64,000 bases of DNA from Lentisalinibacter sediminis (GCF_040706615.1 NZ_JAPDRF010000006.1:124001-188000); one strand, 5' to 3'. Positions 8,355-17,685 are shown, numbered from the stretch's first letter. Numbers and translations: made by a program. Notes: generated by a model not told the origin, from the sequence alone.

Positions 8355-9332
8355 TCAGCGCTGGACCAGCTCTACGCGGCGATTGCGTTCGCGGCCCGCG
8401 TCGGTGGCATTGGCGAATGCCGGCACCAGTGGCCCTACCCCGTGCGGCTCGATGCGGGCGGGATCGACACCGTGTTCCAGGCGCAGCGCATCCACCACCG
8501 CGCGGGCCCGGTCTGTAGAGAGCTTGCTGTTGTAGGCGAAGGTACCCACCGAATCCGTGTGGCCGACGACATAGAAGGACTTGTCCGGGTTGTCGGCCAG
8601 GTAGGTCGCGATGACGGTCAGCGCTTCCGCAGACTCCGGCTTCAGCGTCGCCTTGTCGTGATCGAAGAAGATGCCGTCGAGGACGACCCTGCCGTATTCG
8701 TCGATATCGGCGCCGATGGCTTCCGGGTCCACGGCGACCAGCCCGGTCTCGGCGGCCTGCACTTCCACGATGTCGATGAGCGTGCCTACGTAGTCCGCGG
8801 CATGCTGCTCGACGCTGATGACGGCGTAGACGGTGCCGGCCGCCCGCTCCTTCCGTGCCACGATGGAACCGGCGCCCCCCGCCGAGGCGCTGCCCGCGAA
8901 CATCGTGTTCACCTCGCCGGGCTTGCCGGGCGGGTTCTCACGGTAGAGCACCTCCATCCACTGGCGGCTGCCCGCCGCCACGCCCTTGCGATCCTCGGAG
9001 ATGCCTTGCGCCAGGATCTCGAAGTCCTGCGCCGTCAGCGAATCCAGGTAGTTCCTGTACACCTCGGAGAAAGAGCGCCCCTCACCCTGCAGCCGGTAGA
9101 ACGTGCGCGTGACGCGACCCTCCGTGTCGATCCATTCACCGATGGCGCGGTAACCGGTGACGGGGCCGACCGGCACCCGGTAGGGCATGTAGTTCTCGAT
9201 CTGCTGCCAGCGGATCTCCTGGCCGGGATAGCGGGAGATCATCGGGTGCTCGGTCACGCCGTCGATGTCCTGGGCGGCAGCGGTGGACGCGGCGAGGACG
9301 AGCAGCATAGCCAGTGCGCAGAGCTTGTTCAT
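8355..9332 (-). CDS. Secreted OmpA-domain protein (DUF4892-like N-terminus)
   Basis: The start at 9332 is set by a strong ribosome site (GGAGGAG, about 7 nt upstream) and gives a clean signal peptide (MNKLCALAMLLVLAASTAAAQ). The 325-residue protein has an N-terminal region of about 200 residues resembling DUF4892 proteins, then an OmpA-like peptidoglycan-binding domain (about 215-325) with FFDHDKATLKPES and VVGHTDSVGTFAYNSKLSTDRARAVVDAL. It is probably periplasmic or in the outer membrane, tethering to the cell wall. It is divergent from the small coiled-coil gene at 9403. Confidence 0.88.
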   Translation of the reverse strand: MNKLCALAMLLVLAASTAAAQDIDGVTEHPMISRYPGQEIRWQQIENYMPYRVPVGPVTGYRAIGEWIDTEGRVTRTFYRLQGEGRSFSEVYRNYLDSLTAQDFEILAQGISEDRKGVAAGSRQWMEVLYRENPPGKPGEVNTMFAGSASAGGAGSIVARKERAAGTVYAVISVEQHAADYVGTLIDIVEVQAAETGLVAVDPEAIGADIDEYGRVVLDGIFFDHDKATLKPESAEALTVIATYLADNPDKSFYVVGHTDSVGTFAYNSKLSTDRARAVVDALRLEHGVDPARIEPHGVGPLVPAFANATDAGRERNRRVELVQR

Positions 9333-9402
9333 GTTCTTCTCCTCCGCGGGCATTCTAGCGGATTTCACGAAGACATCATTTGTTCGGGGTACGCTTCACG
9401 GC

Positions 9403-9870
9403 ATGGCAAGACGTGGAATCATGCTGGCGGCACTGCTCGGGGGTCTGCTGATCGCGTCAGTGGTCCTGATGCAGGATGGGGACGAGGCAGGGCGCCCGGC
9501 GCCCTCACCTCCTGCGGCGCCGGACGCGTCTGACATTCCGTCCGCCGTGGAGTCGGAAGTGGCGACCTCGCCGGCCCTGCCTCCCCGCCCGTCCCTGGCC
9601 GATCTGCAACTCGCCCTCGAAGCGGCGACAACCGAGCGGGAACTCGCCGAGGCCGCAGTGGTGCGAGCCCAGTCGGCGCTGGAAGCCGCCGAAGAGCAGC
9701 TCGAGTTCCGGCTCGAGCAGGGTGAAGACGCGGACGCGCTGGCGGCCGACGCAGCCGCCATGATCGAGGAGCCGTTCGCCGAATTGCAGGACGCGCTCCG
9801 GCGGCTGGATCAGGCCGAAGCCAGCGAGACAGCCCTGCGCGACGAGCTGACACGGACCGCTTCCGACTGA
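9403..9870 (+). CDS. Small membrane-anchored coiled-coil protein
   Basis: The 155-residue protein has one N-terminal hydrophobic helix (GIMLAALLGGLLIASVVLM), a Pro/Ala-rich linker, then a helical, Glu/Ala-rich segment (about 65-150) that looks like a coiled coil. The likely topology is a single anchor with a periplasmic helix. No family is recognised. It is divergent from the OmpA-domain gene with a 70-bp gap. Confidence 0.6.
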   Translation: MARRGIMLAALLGGLLIASVVLMQDGDEAGRPAPSPPAAPDASDIPSAVESEVATSPALPPRPSLADLQLALEAATTERELAEAAVVRAQSALEAAEEQLEFRLEQGEDADALAADAAAMIEEPFAELQDALRRLDQAEASETALRDELTRTASD

Positions 9871-9925
9871 CTCTCGGCTCGTCCGCCGACGCCCGTAACC
9901 AGTCCGTCGCACTCCGGTGACCTGG

Positions 9926-9943
9926 CGGTCACGCATTCTTCAT
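9926..9943 (+). promoter_or_regulatory. Weak Pho-box-like direct repeat upstream of PhoX
   Basis: CGGTCAC and TCTTCAT are separated by 4 bp, the spacing of a Pho box (consensus half-site CTGTCAT). Only about nine of fourteen bases match, so this is a candidate only. It lies about 105 bp upstream of the PhoX start. Confidence 0.25.
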
Positions 9944-10047
9944 CGATCTTCAAGAATTGCTCCGTATTTTCGGTAATGGCTTGCCGGCGGCCCGTGCCTG
10001 CCGCCCTCCCTTTACGCCTCGGAATGCAGCACTCCAGGAGAGAGAGA

Positions 10048-12333
10048 ATGACAACGAGCGAGAACCCCCCCGTACCGGCCTCGACCCGGGACGACGACTA
10101 CAGCGACATGGTCGACCAGCCGGATGTGTCCCTGGTCCGGCGTCCCACGGCCGGTGAACCCTACGAGAAGATCTTCCAGCGCCGCCTGGCCCGCCGCGAC
10201 TTCCTGAAGGGCTCGGCGACGGTCGCGGCCGGCGTGGCCGTCGGCGGCGCCGCCCTCGCGCCGAAAGATGCCGAGGCCTTCGGCTGGGGCTGGTGGCGCA
10301 AGCGCTTCGCGGACACCAGGGACACACTCACCTTCACACCCATCGACGGCAGTACCCGCGACGCCGTGCTGCTGCCGCCGGGCTACATGCAGGACGTCAT
10401 CATCCGCTGGGGCGACAGCCTCGACCGCCACACGCCCGACCTGAACACCGATGCCATCCCGCACGGCGAGCTCCTGAAGCCCGGCGCCGGCGCCGCCCAG
10501 GCGAATCAGTTCGGCTACAACTGCGATGCCGTCGAGTTCTTCCCGCTCGTACCGGGCACGCCCATATCCAGCCGCGGCTTCGTCTGCTGCAATCACGAGT
10601 ACACGCAGCCCGAGATGAAGTACCCCGGCTGGCCGCTGTTCGGCCAGCAGGTACTGGACCCCGACTCGAACGAGAACCGTCCGGAGAGGCCTGAAGAGAC
10701 CGCGGAGCGCATCCGGCAGTACGTGACCGACAACCCGGAAGTGGTCAGCGTGGAACTCGCGGCACACGGGATCTCGGTGGTGCAGGTCGGCCGCTACGGC
10801 GGGCGCTGGAAGTACCGCAAGGGTTCGCGCTACAACCGCCGCATTACCGGAGAGACCGAGATCGAGATCACCGGGCCGGCCGCCGGTCATCCGCTGCTCA
10901 GGACCTCGGCGGATCCGACCGGCCGCAAGGTCAAGGGCACGCTGAACAACTGCGCCGGCGGCGCTACACCCTGGGGCACCTACCTCAGTGCCGAGGAGAA
11001 CGTCGACCAGTACTTCGGCAACTTCGACGCGTTCGCGGCGCGCGCCACAACGCCCGAGGAGCTGAACGTCCTCGACGCTCATGCCCGGCTGCCGCTGCCC
11101 GGCGGCCAGTCCAACCGGGGCTGGGAGTACGTGGAGACCCGCTTCGACGTGGACGTGGAGCCGAAGGAGGCGCTGCGCTTCGGCTACATAGTCGAACTCG
11201 ACCCCTACAATCCGAAACTGAAGGCGAAGAAGCGTACCGCCCTCGGACGCTTCAAACACGAGTGCGCCACGACGATCCTCTCGAAGGACAATCGCTGCGT
11301 CGTTTACTCGGGCGACGACGCGCGCATGGAGTACATGTTCAAGTTCGTCAGCAGGGACCGCTACGACCCCCGCGCGCCGCGCCACAAGGCCATGGATCTT
11401 CTCGATGAGGGCACGCTGTACGCCGCGCGGGTGAACGACGACGGCACCGGTGAGTGGCTGCCGCTCGTGTATGGCAACGGGCCCCTGCACGAGGGCAACG
11501 GCTTCGCGAGCCAGGCCGAGGTGCTGATAAAGGCACGCAAGGCGGCGGACCTGCTCGGCGCGACGCCGATGGACCGCCCGGAGGACTTCGAGGCCAACCC
11601 GAAAACCGGCAAGGTCTACTGCGCGCTGACCAACAACACCCGCCGGCAGAACAGCGATGCGGACGCCTCCCGCGGCTTCCAGGGCCGGGACGTCAATACC
11701 TTCCCGGACGCATCGAACCCTCGCGGTCCGAACCGCTTCGGTCACATCCTCGAGATCACCGAAGAGAACGACGACAACGCGGCCGAGCGCTTCACGTGGG
11801 AAATCTTCCTGCTGGCCGGCGATCCGCAGACCACTGTGGGAACCTACTTCACGGACCTCGACAACCTGGTCATCGACCCGGCCACCAATACCGCACCGGG
11901 CGAGAACGACGTGTACTACGCCGGCTTCGACGATCCCTCCCAGGTGGCCCCCATCGGCTCGCCCGACAACGTGGGCTTCGACAACGAGGGTAATCTCTGG
12001 ATCGTCACCGACGGCTCCCAGCCGCGCGGCACCAACAACGGCGGTTTCGCGGTGCCGACGGAGGGGCCGAACCGCGGCAAGCTGCGGCAATTCCTCTCCG
12101 GTCCCGTGGACTGCGAGGTCTGCGGCGCGGAGTTCACGCCGGACAACCGCACGATGTTCATCAACATCCAGCATCCCGGCGCGACCTTCGCTGCCGCCGG
12201 CGAGCCGACCCTCGAGAACCCGTCCAGCTACTGGCCGGACAGCTCGCGGGACGGCGGACCGGTGAAGCAGCCGCGACCTTCCCTGATCGCGGTCAGGAAC
12301 GGACGGTTCGGCTGGCGCCGCGTCGGCGAGTAG
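10048..12333 (+). CDS. PhoX-family phosphatase, Tat-exported (DUF839)
   Basis: The ATG at 10048 follows an AGGAGAGAGAG ribosome site. The 761-residue protein has a twin-arginine signal (about residues 42-70: RRDFLKGSATVAAGVAVGGAAL), so it is exported folded, as expected of a cofactor-containing PhoX. The body matches the DUF839/PhoX pattern: FVCCNHEYTQPEM, NNCAGGATPWGTYLSAEEN, FKHECATTIL, VYSGDDARMEYMFKFVS, and a late GFDNEGNLWIVTDG. PhoX enzymes are calcium/iron alkaline phosphatases that release phosphate from organic esters. A strong terminator follows. Confidence 0.9.
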   Translation: MTTSENPPVPASTRDDDYSDMVDQPDVSLVRRPTAGEPYEKIFQRRLARRDFLKGSATVAAGVAVGGAALAPKDAEAFGWGWWRKRFADTRDTLTFTPIDGSTRDAVLLPPGYMQDVIIRWGDSLDRHTPDLNTDAIPHGELLKPGAGAAQANQFGYNCDAVEFFPLVPGTPISSRGFVCCNHEYTQPEMKYPGWPLFGQQVLDPDSNENRPERPEETAERIRQYVTDNPEVVSVELAAHGISVVQVGRYGGRWKYRKGSRYNRRITGETEIEITGPAAGHPLLRTSADPTGRKVKGTLNNCAGGATPWGTYLSAEENVDQYFGNFDAFAARATTPEELNVLDAHARLPLPGGQSNRGWEYVETRFDVDVEPKEALRFGYIVELDPYNPKLKAKKRTALGRFKHECATTILSKDNRCVVYSGDDARMEYMFKFVSRDRYDPRAPRHKAMDLLDEGTLYAARVNDDGTGEWLPLVYGNGPLHEGNGFASQAEVLIKARKAADLLGATPMDRPEDFEANPKTGKVYCALTNNTRRQNSDADASRGFQGRDVNTFPDASNPRGPNRFGHILEITEENDDNAAERFTWEIFLLAGDPQTTVGTYFTDLDNLVIDPATNTAPGENDVYYAGFDDPSQVAPIGSPDNVGFDNEGNLWIVTDGSQPRGTNNGGFAVPTEGPNRGKLRQFLSGPVDCEVCGAEFTPDNRTMFINIQHPGATFAAAGEPTLENPSSYWPDSSRDGGPVKQPRPSLIAVRNGRFGWRRVGE

Positions 12334-12357
12334 CCATGGAATCGGATCGCGGCACGA

Positions 12358-12388
12358 AGAGGGCGCCCCGGGGCGCCCTCTTCCCTTT
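12358..12388 (+). terminator. Rho-independent-type terminator after PhoX
   Basis: A perfect 11-bp inverted repeat (GAGGGCGCCCC with GGGGCGCCCTC, 12359-12380) is followed by TTCCCTTTCC. It lies 25 bp after the PhoX stop. Confidence 0.75.
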
Positions 12389-12403
12389 CCGGGCAGCGGA
12401 ACC

Positions 12404-13459
12404 ATGAACGAGGCCGGCAACCGGTCCGGGGATTTGCTGCTGCGCGGCGACCGGGTTCCCGACTTCTCGCTGCCGAGCGCCGACGGGCGGACGCTGCTGT
12501 TCTACGAGTACGCCACCGGAGGCCCACTGCTGATCGGCGCCTGCGCCACGGGCTGGGATGCCGCAACGCGGACGGCCTTCGCGGCCGCGGTCCGCGAACT
12601 CGCCGAGGCGTGGAACTGGCCGAGCATCGTCGTCTGCGACAGCGGCAGCACCGCCAACGGATCTGCCGATCACATCGTACTGATCGACTCCGGCGCCCGC
12701 CTCCGTGCTCGTCTGTTCGGCGGCGTGCTGAGCGAGAACGAAGGCGTCTGCGCGGCCACCGATGCGAATCTGCGACTGCTCGACGGTTGCGTGGTCACCG
12801 CGGAAGAACTGGTGGGGGAGTCGCCGGCGCCCGAGATGCGCGCGATGGTCGCCGAGGCCAGCGGGCAACTTGCCGAGGACGAAGACGCCGGGATGGCGGC
12901 ACCGGTTCTGATCGTGCCGCGGGTTCTTCCGGAAGCGCTTTGCGCGGAACTCTGTGACCGCTTCGCGGAATGGAACCCGCTCGAATCCCCGATGCCCGGT
13001 GACGACGGAGCGTCTTTGCGGACCGATTCCGCGCGCAAATCCCGGCGCGACGCCACCATCGACGATTCGGAACTCGAGCAGGAAGTGACCGCCTGCATCG
13101 CGCGCCGGGTACTGCCTGAGGTGTCGAAGGCCTTCCATTATCGGGCGACACGCTTCGAGCGGCCGAAGCTCGTGTGCTACGCCGCCGACGGCGCCGGCCA
13201 CTTCGCCGCGCATCGGGACAACACCGCACCCGCAACGGCACATCGGCGGTTTGCACTCACACTGAACCTCAATGCCGGGCACTACCGGGGCGGGGCGCTG
13301 CGGTTTCCCGAGTACAGCCGCACCCGGGAATACTCGCCGCCGGCCGGCGGCGCCATTGTCTTCTCCTGCAGCCACGCCCACCGGGTCACGCCCGTCACCC
13401 GCGGCGAACGGTATGCGCTGGTAAGCTTCATGTTCGCAGACGAAGCGCAGCGCCGATAA
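12404..13459 (+). CDS. Peroxiredoxin-like domain fused to 2OG-Fe(II) oxygenase
   Basis: The 351-residue protein begins with a thioredoxin-fold segment of AhpC/TSA type (about 13-150: GDRVPDFSLPSADGRTLLFYEY), though the usual catalytic P-x-x-x-T-x-x-C is not seen. The second half (about 165-350) is a prolyl-4-hydroxylase-like 2-oxoglutarate/iron oxygenase: metal ligands in FAAHRDN (about 266-271) and SHAHRVTPV (about 323), with a likely 2OG-binding Arg downstream (RGERYALVSFMF). The role may be sensing or repair of oxidised protein; the substrate is unknown. It begins about 16 bp after the PhoX terminator. Confidence 0.8.
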   Translation: MNEAGNRSGDLLLRGDRVPDFSLPSADGRTLLFYEYATGGPLLIGACATGWDAATRTAFAAAVRELAEAWNWPSIVVCDSGSTANGSADHIVLIDSGARLRARLFGGVLSENEGVCAATDANLRLLDGCVVTAEELVGESPAPEMRAMVAEASGQLAEDEDAGMAAPVLIVPRVLPEALCAELCDRFAEWNPLESPMPGDDGASLRTDSARKSRRDATIDDSELEQEVTACIARRVLPEVSKAFHYRATRFERPKLVCYAADGAGHFAAHRDNTAPATAHRRFALTLNLNAGHYRGGALRFPEYSRTREYSPPAGGAIVFSCSHAHRVTPVTRGERYALVSFMFADEAQRR

Positions 13460-13466
13460 CCCCGCT

Positions 13467-13602
13467 GTAGGAGGGCCTTCAGGCCCGATCCCTGGCCCGA
13501 TCCCTGTTCCGATCTCTGGCGCGCTCTCTGGTCCGAGCCCTCGTCCGATTAACCGGACCCGATCAAACCGGGCCCGGGATCGGGGATAAATCCCCTCCTA
13601 CA
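13467..13602. repeat. REP-like pair enclosing a 12-bp tandem repeat (locus 5)
   Basis: A plus unit (GTAGGAGGGCCTTCAGGCCCG, shown less its last base in hairpin form GGGCCTTCAGGCCC) and an inverted unit of the GGGGAT/ATCCCC stem class bound the locus. Between them, from 13483, six degenerate 12-bp units follow each other: GCCCGATCCCTG twice, then TTCCGATCTCTG, GCGCGCTCTCTG, GTCCGAGCCCTC, GTCCGATTAACC. The first unit is the palindrome's own tail, suggesting expansion from it. Confidence 0.8.
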
Positions 13603-13618
13603 TTGATAAACTGCCGCC

Positions 13619-14392
13619 ATGTTGTTCGTCATCATCGGCACTCTGCTCGGCGGGCTCTTCGGGGGCCTGAAGGGGCTGCTCATCGGCGCCGCCGTCGGCT
13701 GGCTGGTCGGGCGAGGCGTCCAGCGCTGGCTGATCGGCCAGCTGAATGTGGTGCAGTCGCAGCTGCTCGACTCCACGTTTTCGGTGATGGGTGCGCTGTG
13801 CAAGACCGACGGCGTGGTCACCCGCGAGGAGATCAACGCCGCCGAGCGCATCTTCGACATGCTGCAGTTGGGCGCCGACCAGCGCCGGGATGCCAAGGCC
13901 GCCTTCAACCGGGGCAAGCAGCCGGACTTCGACCTGGACGCGGCGGTGGACGCCTTCGCGCAGCTGAGCCGGCGCCAGGGGCCGCTGATCCAGCTGTTCC
14001 TGCAGCTGCAGGTGATGGCCGTGGCGGCCGACGGCAAGGTGGACCCGGCCGAGCACGACATGCTGGTGCGGGTGGCGCGGCGGCTGGGCGTCGGCGAAGG
14101 CGCCGTCGCACAGCTCGAGGCCCTGCTGCGCACCGCGTCGGCGGGGCCTTCGGGCGCACCCGGCGGGCCGCCCGCCGGCAAGCGGCTGGAGGATGCCTAT
14201 GCGGCGCTGGGGATATCGAAGGATGCCGGCGATGCCGAGGTAAAGCGTGCCTACCGCAAGCTCATCAGCGAGAACCACCCCGACAAACTCGCCGCCCGCG
14301 GCCTGCCGGAGAGCATGCGCGCGGTGGCCGAGGAGCGCTCGCGGGAGATCAACGCCGCCTACGACCTCATCAAGGAAGCGCGAGGCATGTAG
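13619..14392 (+). CDS. djlA: DjlA-type membrane co-chaperone (TerB plus J domain)
   Basis: The 257-residue protein has a glycine-rich N-terminal membrane segment (about 1-35), a TerB-like helical domain (about 50-170, with MGALCKTDGVVTREEI and MAVAADGKVDPAE, the acidic repeats of TerB), and a C-terminal J domain (about 193-257) with the HPD motif in ENHPDKLAARG. Order and length match Escherichia coli DjlA, which stimulates DnaK at the inner membrane. The stop codon TAG (14390-14392) is the foot of the next REP-like palindrome. Confidence 0.93.
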   Translation: MLFVIIGTLLGGLFGGLKGLLIGAAVGWLVGRGVQRWLIGQLNVVQSQLLDSTFSVMGALCKTDGVVTREEINAAERIFDMLQLGADQRRDAKAAFNRGKQPDFDLDAAVDAFAQLSRRQGPLIQLFLQLQVMAVAADGKVDPAEHDMLVRVARRLGVGEGAVAQLEALLRTASAGPSGAPGGPPAGKRLEDAYAALGISKDAGDAEVKRAYRKLISENHPDKLAARGLPESMRAVAEERSREINAAYDLIKEARGM

Positions 14393-14474
14393 GAGGGGCT
14401 GGCAGGAGGGGCTGGTAGGAGGGGCTTCAGCCCCGATTCCGCAAGAAGCAATCGGGCCTGAAGGCCCTCCTACC
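14389..14474. repeat. REP-like pair with 5' half-units between convergent genes (locus 6)
   Basis: Two 5' half-units (GTAGGAGGGGCTG and GCAGGAGGGGCTG-like) precede a full unit with hairpin GGGGCTTCAGCCCC and an inverted unit with GGGCCTGAAGGCCC. The locus supplies the TAG stop codons of both flanking convergent genes (14390-14392 plus, 14470-14472 minus). Confidence 0.92.
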
Positions 14475-14970
14475 TCTCGAATTCGATGCGCCAGGTCTCC
14501 GTGCGGGGCCGGTATTCGCCGGCGTCCATGTCGTAGGTGGAGACATCCAGGTCCACCGTCAGGGTGACGGCATCGCGCGGCTGCTCGAGGAACAGGTACT
14601 CGATCAGGTCCTTGTAATGCATGTGGTCGAAGGCGGAAGGGTCTCGCAGCCGCAGGCCGCGCCAGCGCTCGGCGAAGATCTCGTCCACGCCGACGCCGTC
14701 TATCTCCGTGATCATCATGTCCGGCGCGAAACCCATCTCGTGCAGGTAGGGTCCGTGACCCGTGAAGTGGATGCCCGCGGGCCAGGTATTGCCGTCGATA
14801 CCGGACAGCCGGGCGGTGGCGAAGCCGCCGGGGCCGTTGCCGCCGATGTAGGGTGTCGCGCGGATCTCCGCCAGGCGCTCGGCCGAAACCTGCAGGGTAC
14901 GGTCGGCGCCGGGGCCGCAGGCGGCCAGGGTGGCGGTGAGGATCAACATCAGTAGCACGCGCGCGATCAT
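14470..14970 (-). CDS. Putative lipoprotein, function unknown
   Basis: From the ATG at 14970 the 166-residue protein has a lipoprotein signal with lipobox LAAC (MIARVLLMLILTATLAAC). Later residues GFAPDMMITEIDGVGVDEIF recall the carboxylate-binding part of a PDZ domain, but the match is weak. No family is assigned. The stop codon is the TAG of the REP locus it shares with djlA. A longer start at 15093 would destroy the signal peptide. Confidence 0.7.
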   Translation of the reverse strand: MIARVLLMLILTATLAACGPGADRTLQVSAERLAEIRATPYIGGNGPGGFATARLSGIDGNTWPAGIHFTGHGPYLHEMGFAPDMMITEIDGVGVDEIFAERWRGLRLRDPSAFDHMHYKDLIEYLFLEQPRDAVTLTVDLDVSTYDMDAGEYRPRTETWRIEFER

Positions 14971-15169
14971 ATTCCTGCCCGATAGTACAAGTACGGACCA
15001 TATAACCTCCCACATTCGGAGGACTTCAGTTGTGACGGAATGCCGAATCCCCGGAATTTGACGTAATGCAGACTTTTGTCTTGACCTGGACATCGGCTTT
15101 TGCCAACTTCAGATGACAACTTGCACAAGAAAATCGGCGTTCGCGCCGGTGCACTTTGAGGGGGAACCA

Positions 15170-17680
15170 ATGAAGAGCGATAAGCGATATCGTCGCGTCG
15201 TGTGCGCGTCACTTGCGTTGCTGGCGTCGGTAGTTTTCGTACCGACACAGAGTCTCTTGTCGGCGCCGAACAGGCCCGATGCAAATGCGAACTGGCCTCA
15301 CCTTTCGATCGAGGTTGTCTCCAGCGCGCCTGATCAGGTAACGGGCGGCGACGCCCGTCTGCATATCAGGGTTCCGAAGCGGGCTGATCCAGACGATGTC
15401 CAGATCCTGGTCAACGGGGACGACCAGAGTGACCGGTTTGCGCGATTGCCTGGTTCGCGGATCCTGTCAGGCGTGATCGATGGCCTCGCTCTGGGTGAGA
15501 ACACGGTAATGGCGGAGCCAACCGGCAAACGCCGCGGGCGTTCCGAACAGGTGTCGGTCACCCTCGTGAATCACCCCATCACCGGCCCGGTGTTCTCCGG
15601 ACCCCACCAGGAGCCTTTCGTCTGCTCGGTGCAACGCCATGGCCTCGGCGAGCCGATCGTCGATAACCAGGAAGAGGGTTTCACCGTCTTCGACGACGAG
15701 GGCAACATCGGCGGCTACAGCAAGGACTGCAGTGCGGACACCCTGGTGGTCTACGTCTACAAGTCGACCGACGGCAACTTCAAGCCCTACAGGCCCGGCG
15801 ATCCGCGCCCGGCCGACATGGCAATGACCACCACGATGGACGGCAAGTACGTCGATTACTTCGTGCGCTGGGAACGGGGCACGATCAACCGCTTCATCTA
15901 CAGCATCGCCATGCTGACGCCGTTCAGCGAACAGCCTGAAGGCCTGGATACGTCTTCCTGGAATGGCAAGCTGATTTATCACTTCCAGGGTGGTGTTGCC
16001 ATCGGCTATGGCCAGGGTGACCCTAGCGGCAGCCGCATGCTGTTCGACACGGGTCTGTCGAAGGGCTATGCCATCGCCTACTCGACAGGCACCAAGACCG
16101 GTACCCACTACAACCTGGTGCTCGGGGGTGAGACAGCGCTGATGGTGAAAGAGCGGTTTGTTGAGCTATACGATACGCCGGTCTATACAGTGGGCATCGG
16201 CGCCTCAGGCGGCGGCATCCAACAATACGTCTATGGCCAGAACCACAAGGGACTGATCGACGCAGCCATTCCCGTCTACTCGTATCCCGACATGGTGACG
16301 CAGGCCGTGCATGTGGGCGACTGCGAACTGCTCGAGTTTTACATGGATACGGCCTCTCCCGAAGAGATCTGGGAAATCTGGTCGAACCGGACGCTGCTGG
16401 AAGGACTCAACGCCAGCAACACATTTCCGAACGACTACAGGGCCGGCTTACCTGGCAATACGGAGTGCATCAACGGCTGGCGGGGCTTATCGCCGCTGGT
16501 ACTGAATCCGAACTACGGTGCGGTCGAGGACATGGAGCGCATCCACCCGATTACCGATCTACTCTCGGTTCAGTGGACCCACTTCGGCGACCTGGTGAAT
16601 ATCTACGGCATGGACGACGACGGATATGCACGGAATTTCTGGGACAATGTGGGCGTCCAATATGGTCTGCAGGCCGTTGCTAACGGCAAGATCTCGCCCG
16701 CGGAGTTCCTGCGGCTGAACTCGTTCATCGGCGGCTGGAAAAACGAGCCTGAGATGGTCCAGGAGGGAACGCCCTTCTACCCCTTCCCAGGCTCCTACGA
16801 CCCGGATGACTACGACCCCTGGAGCTATCGCAATCAGGTCTTCAGTCCGGATCCGTCCAGCCCCGCGCACCGTACGGAAGGCAACATCGTGGCCATGAAT
16901 GCCGCCTACGACGCGGGCCTGGTATTCATGGGCGATATGAAGATCCCGACCATCGACTGGCGTCATTACCTCGAGCCCGTGCTGGACATGCACAACTCGC
17001 ATCAGTCCTTCGCCGCGCGTCAGCGCATGATCGACGGTCAGGGGAATGCCGATAATCAGGTGATCTGGTTCACCGAGATCGACCCGGCGGTAGATGATGA
17101 TTATTACTTCGATCAGACGCCCCAGGCGTTCGAGGTAATCGACCAGTGGATGGAGAATTTACGCAAGTACCCGCACCTCGGTGTCGCCGGGAACAAACCC
17201 GCGGTCGCGGTAGATACCTGCTTCGACACGGAGGGCGAACCGATTGCCGCAGGCGATAACGTCTGGGACGGCATCCTCAACGAGAAACCGAATGGCGTAT
17301 GCACGGAGCGTTTTCCACCCTACTCCACCTCCCGCATCGTCGCCGGCGGCCCGTTCAAGGGCAGCATCTTCAAGTGCGAGCTGCAGCCGGTGGAGACAGC
17401 CATCGACAAGGGGCTCTACGGCGTGTGGGACCCGTCACCGGAGGAGGTGCAGGCTCTGAAGCGTATCTTCCCCGATGGCGTATGCGACTTCGACAAGCCG
17501 GACGTCGGGCTGCCACCGGAGATGCGCCGCAGGCATCCCGGGGGATTCGACGGACCGCCACATAGAGGGCGGCCGGATCGCTGGCAGCGTTCGCACGAAC
17601 GCGGCGACGCCGACGAGGACGATCGTCGGCACGGGCCACCGCAGCGGCACGCGAGGTCGTCCAGAGGAAAGGGCGGCTGA
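15170..17680 (+). CDS. Secreted DUF6351-family protein (tannase/esterase-like)
   Basis: The ATG at 15170 follows GAGGGGG and gives a signal peptide (SLALLASVVFVPTQSLLSA). The 836-residue protein has an N-terminal beta region (about 40-130) and then a large domain with FSGPHQEPFVCSV, SYSTGTKTGTHYNLVLGG-like text and a nucleophile-elbow-like GIGASGGGIQQYV (about 345), typical of DUF6351 proteins, which are thought to have an alpha/beta-hydrolase fold. Substrate unknown. The C-terminal 50 residues are very basic and low-complexity. The 200 bp upstream are noticeably AT-richer than the rest of the window and carry TTGAC-like hexamers but no clear promoter. Confidence 0.72.
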   Translation: MKSDKRYRRVVCASLALLASVVFVPTQSLLSAPNRPDANANWPHLSIEVVSSAPDQVTGGDARLHIRVPKRADPDDVQILVNGDDQSDRFARLPGSRILSGVIDGLALGENTVMAEPTGKRRGRSEQVSVTLVNHPITGPVFSGPHQEPFVCSVQRHGLGEPIVDNQEEGFTVFDDEGNIGGYSKDCSADTLVVYVYKSTDGNFKPYRPGDPRPADMAMTTTMDGKYVDYFVRWERGTINRFIYSIAMLTPFSEQPEGLDTSSWNGKLIYHFQGGVAIGYGQGDPSGSRMLFDTGLSKGYAIAYSTGTKTGTHYNLVLGGETALMVKERFVELYDTPVYTVGIGASGGGIQQYVYGQNHKGLIDAAIPVYSYPDMVTQAVHVGDCELLEFYMDTASPEEIWEIWSNRTLLEGLNASNTFPNDYRAGLPGNTECINGWRGLSPLVLNPNYGAVEDMERIHPITDLLSVQWTHFGDLVNIYGMDDDGYARNFWDNVGVQYGLQAVANGKISPAEFLRLNSFIGGWKNEPEMVQEGTPFYPFPGSYDPDDYDPWSYRNQVFSPDPSSPAHRTEGNIVAMNAAYDAGLVFMGDMKIPTIDWRHYLEPVLDMHNSHQSFAARQRMIDGQGNADNQVIWFTEIDPAVDDDYYFDQTPQAFEVIDQWMENLRKYPHLGVAGNKPAVAVDTCFDTEGEPIAAGDNVWDGILNEKPNGVCTERFPPYSTSRIVAGGPFKGSIFKCELQPVETAIDKGLYGVWDPSPEEVQALKRIFPDGVCDFDKPDVGLPPEMRRRHPGGFDGPPHRGRPDRWQRSHERGDADEDDRRHGPPQRHARSSRGKGG

Positions 17681-17685
17681 GTCTG

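Noticed and set aside
10012..12420. 802-codon minus-strand frame opposite PhoX
   Set aside because: PhoX on the plus strand has a Tat signal, family motifs and a terminator; the antisense frame has none.
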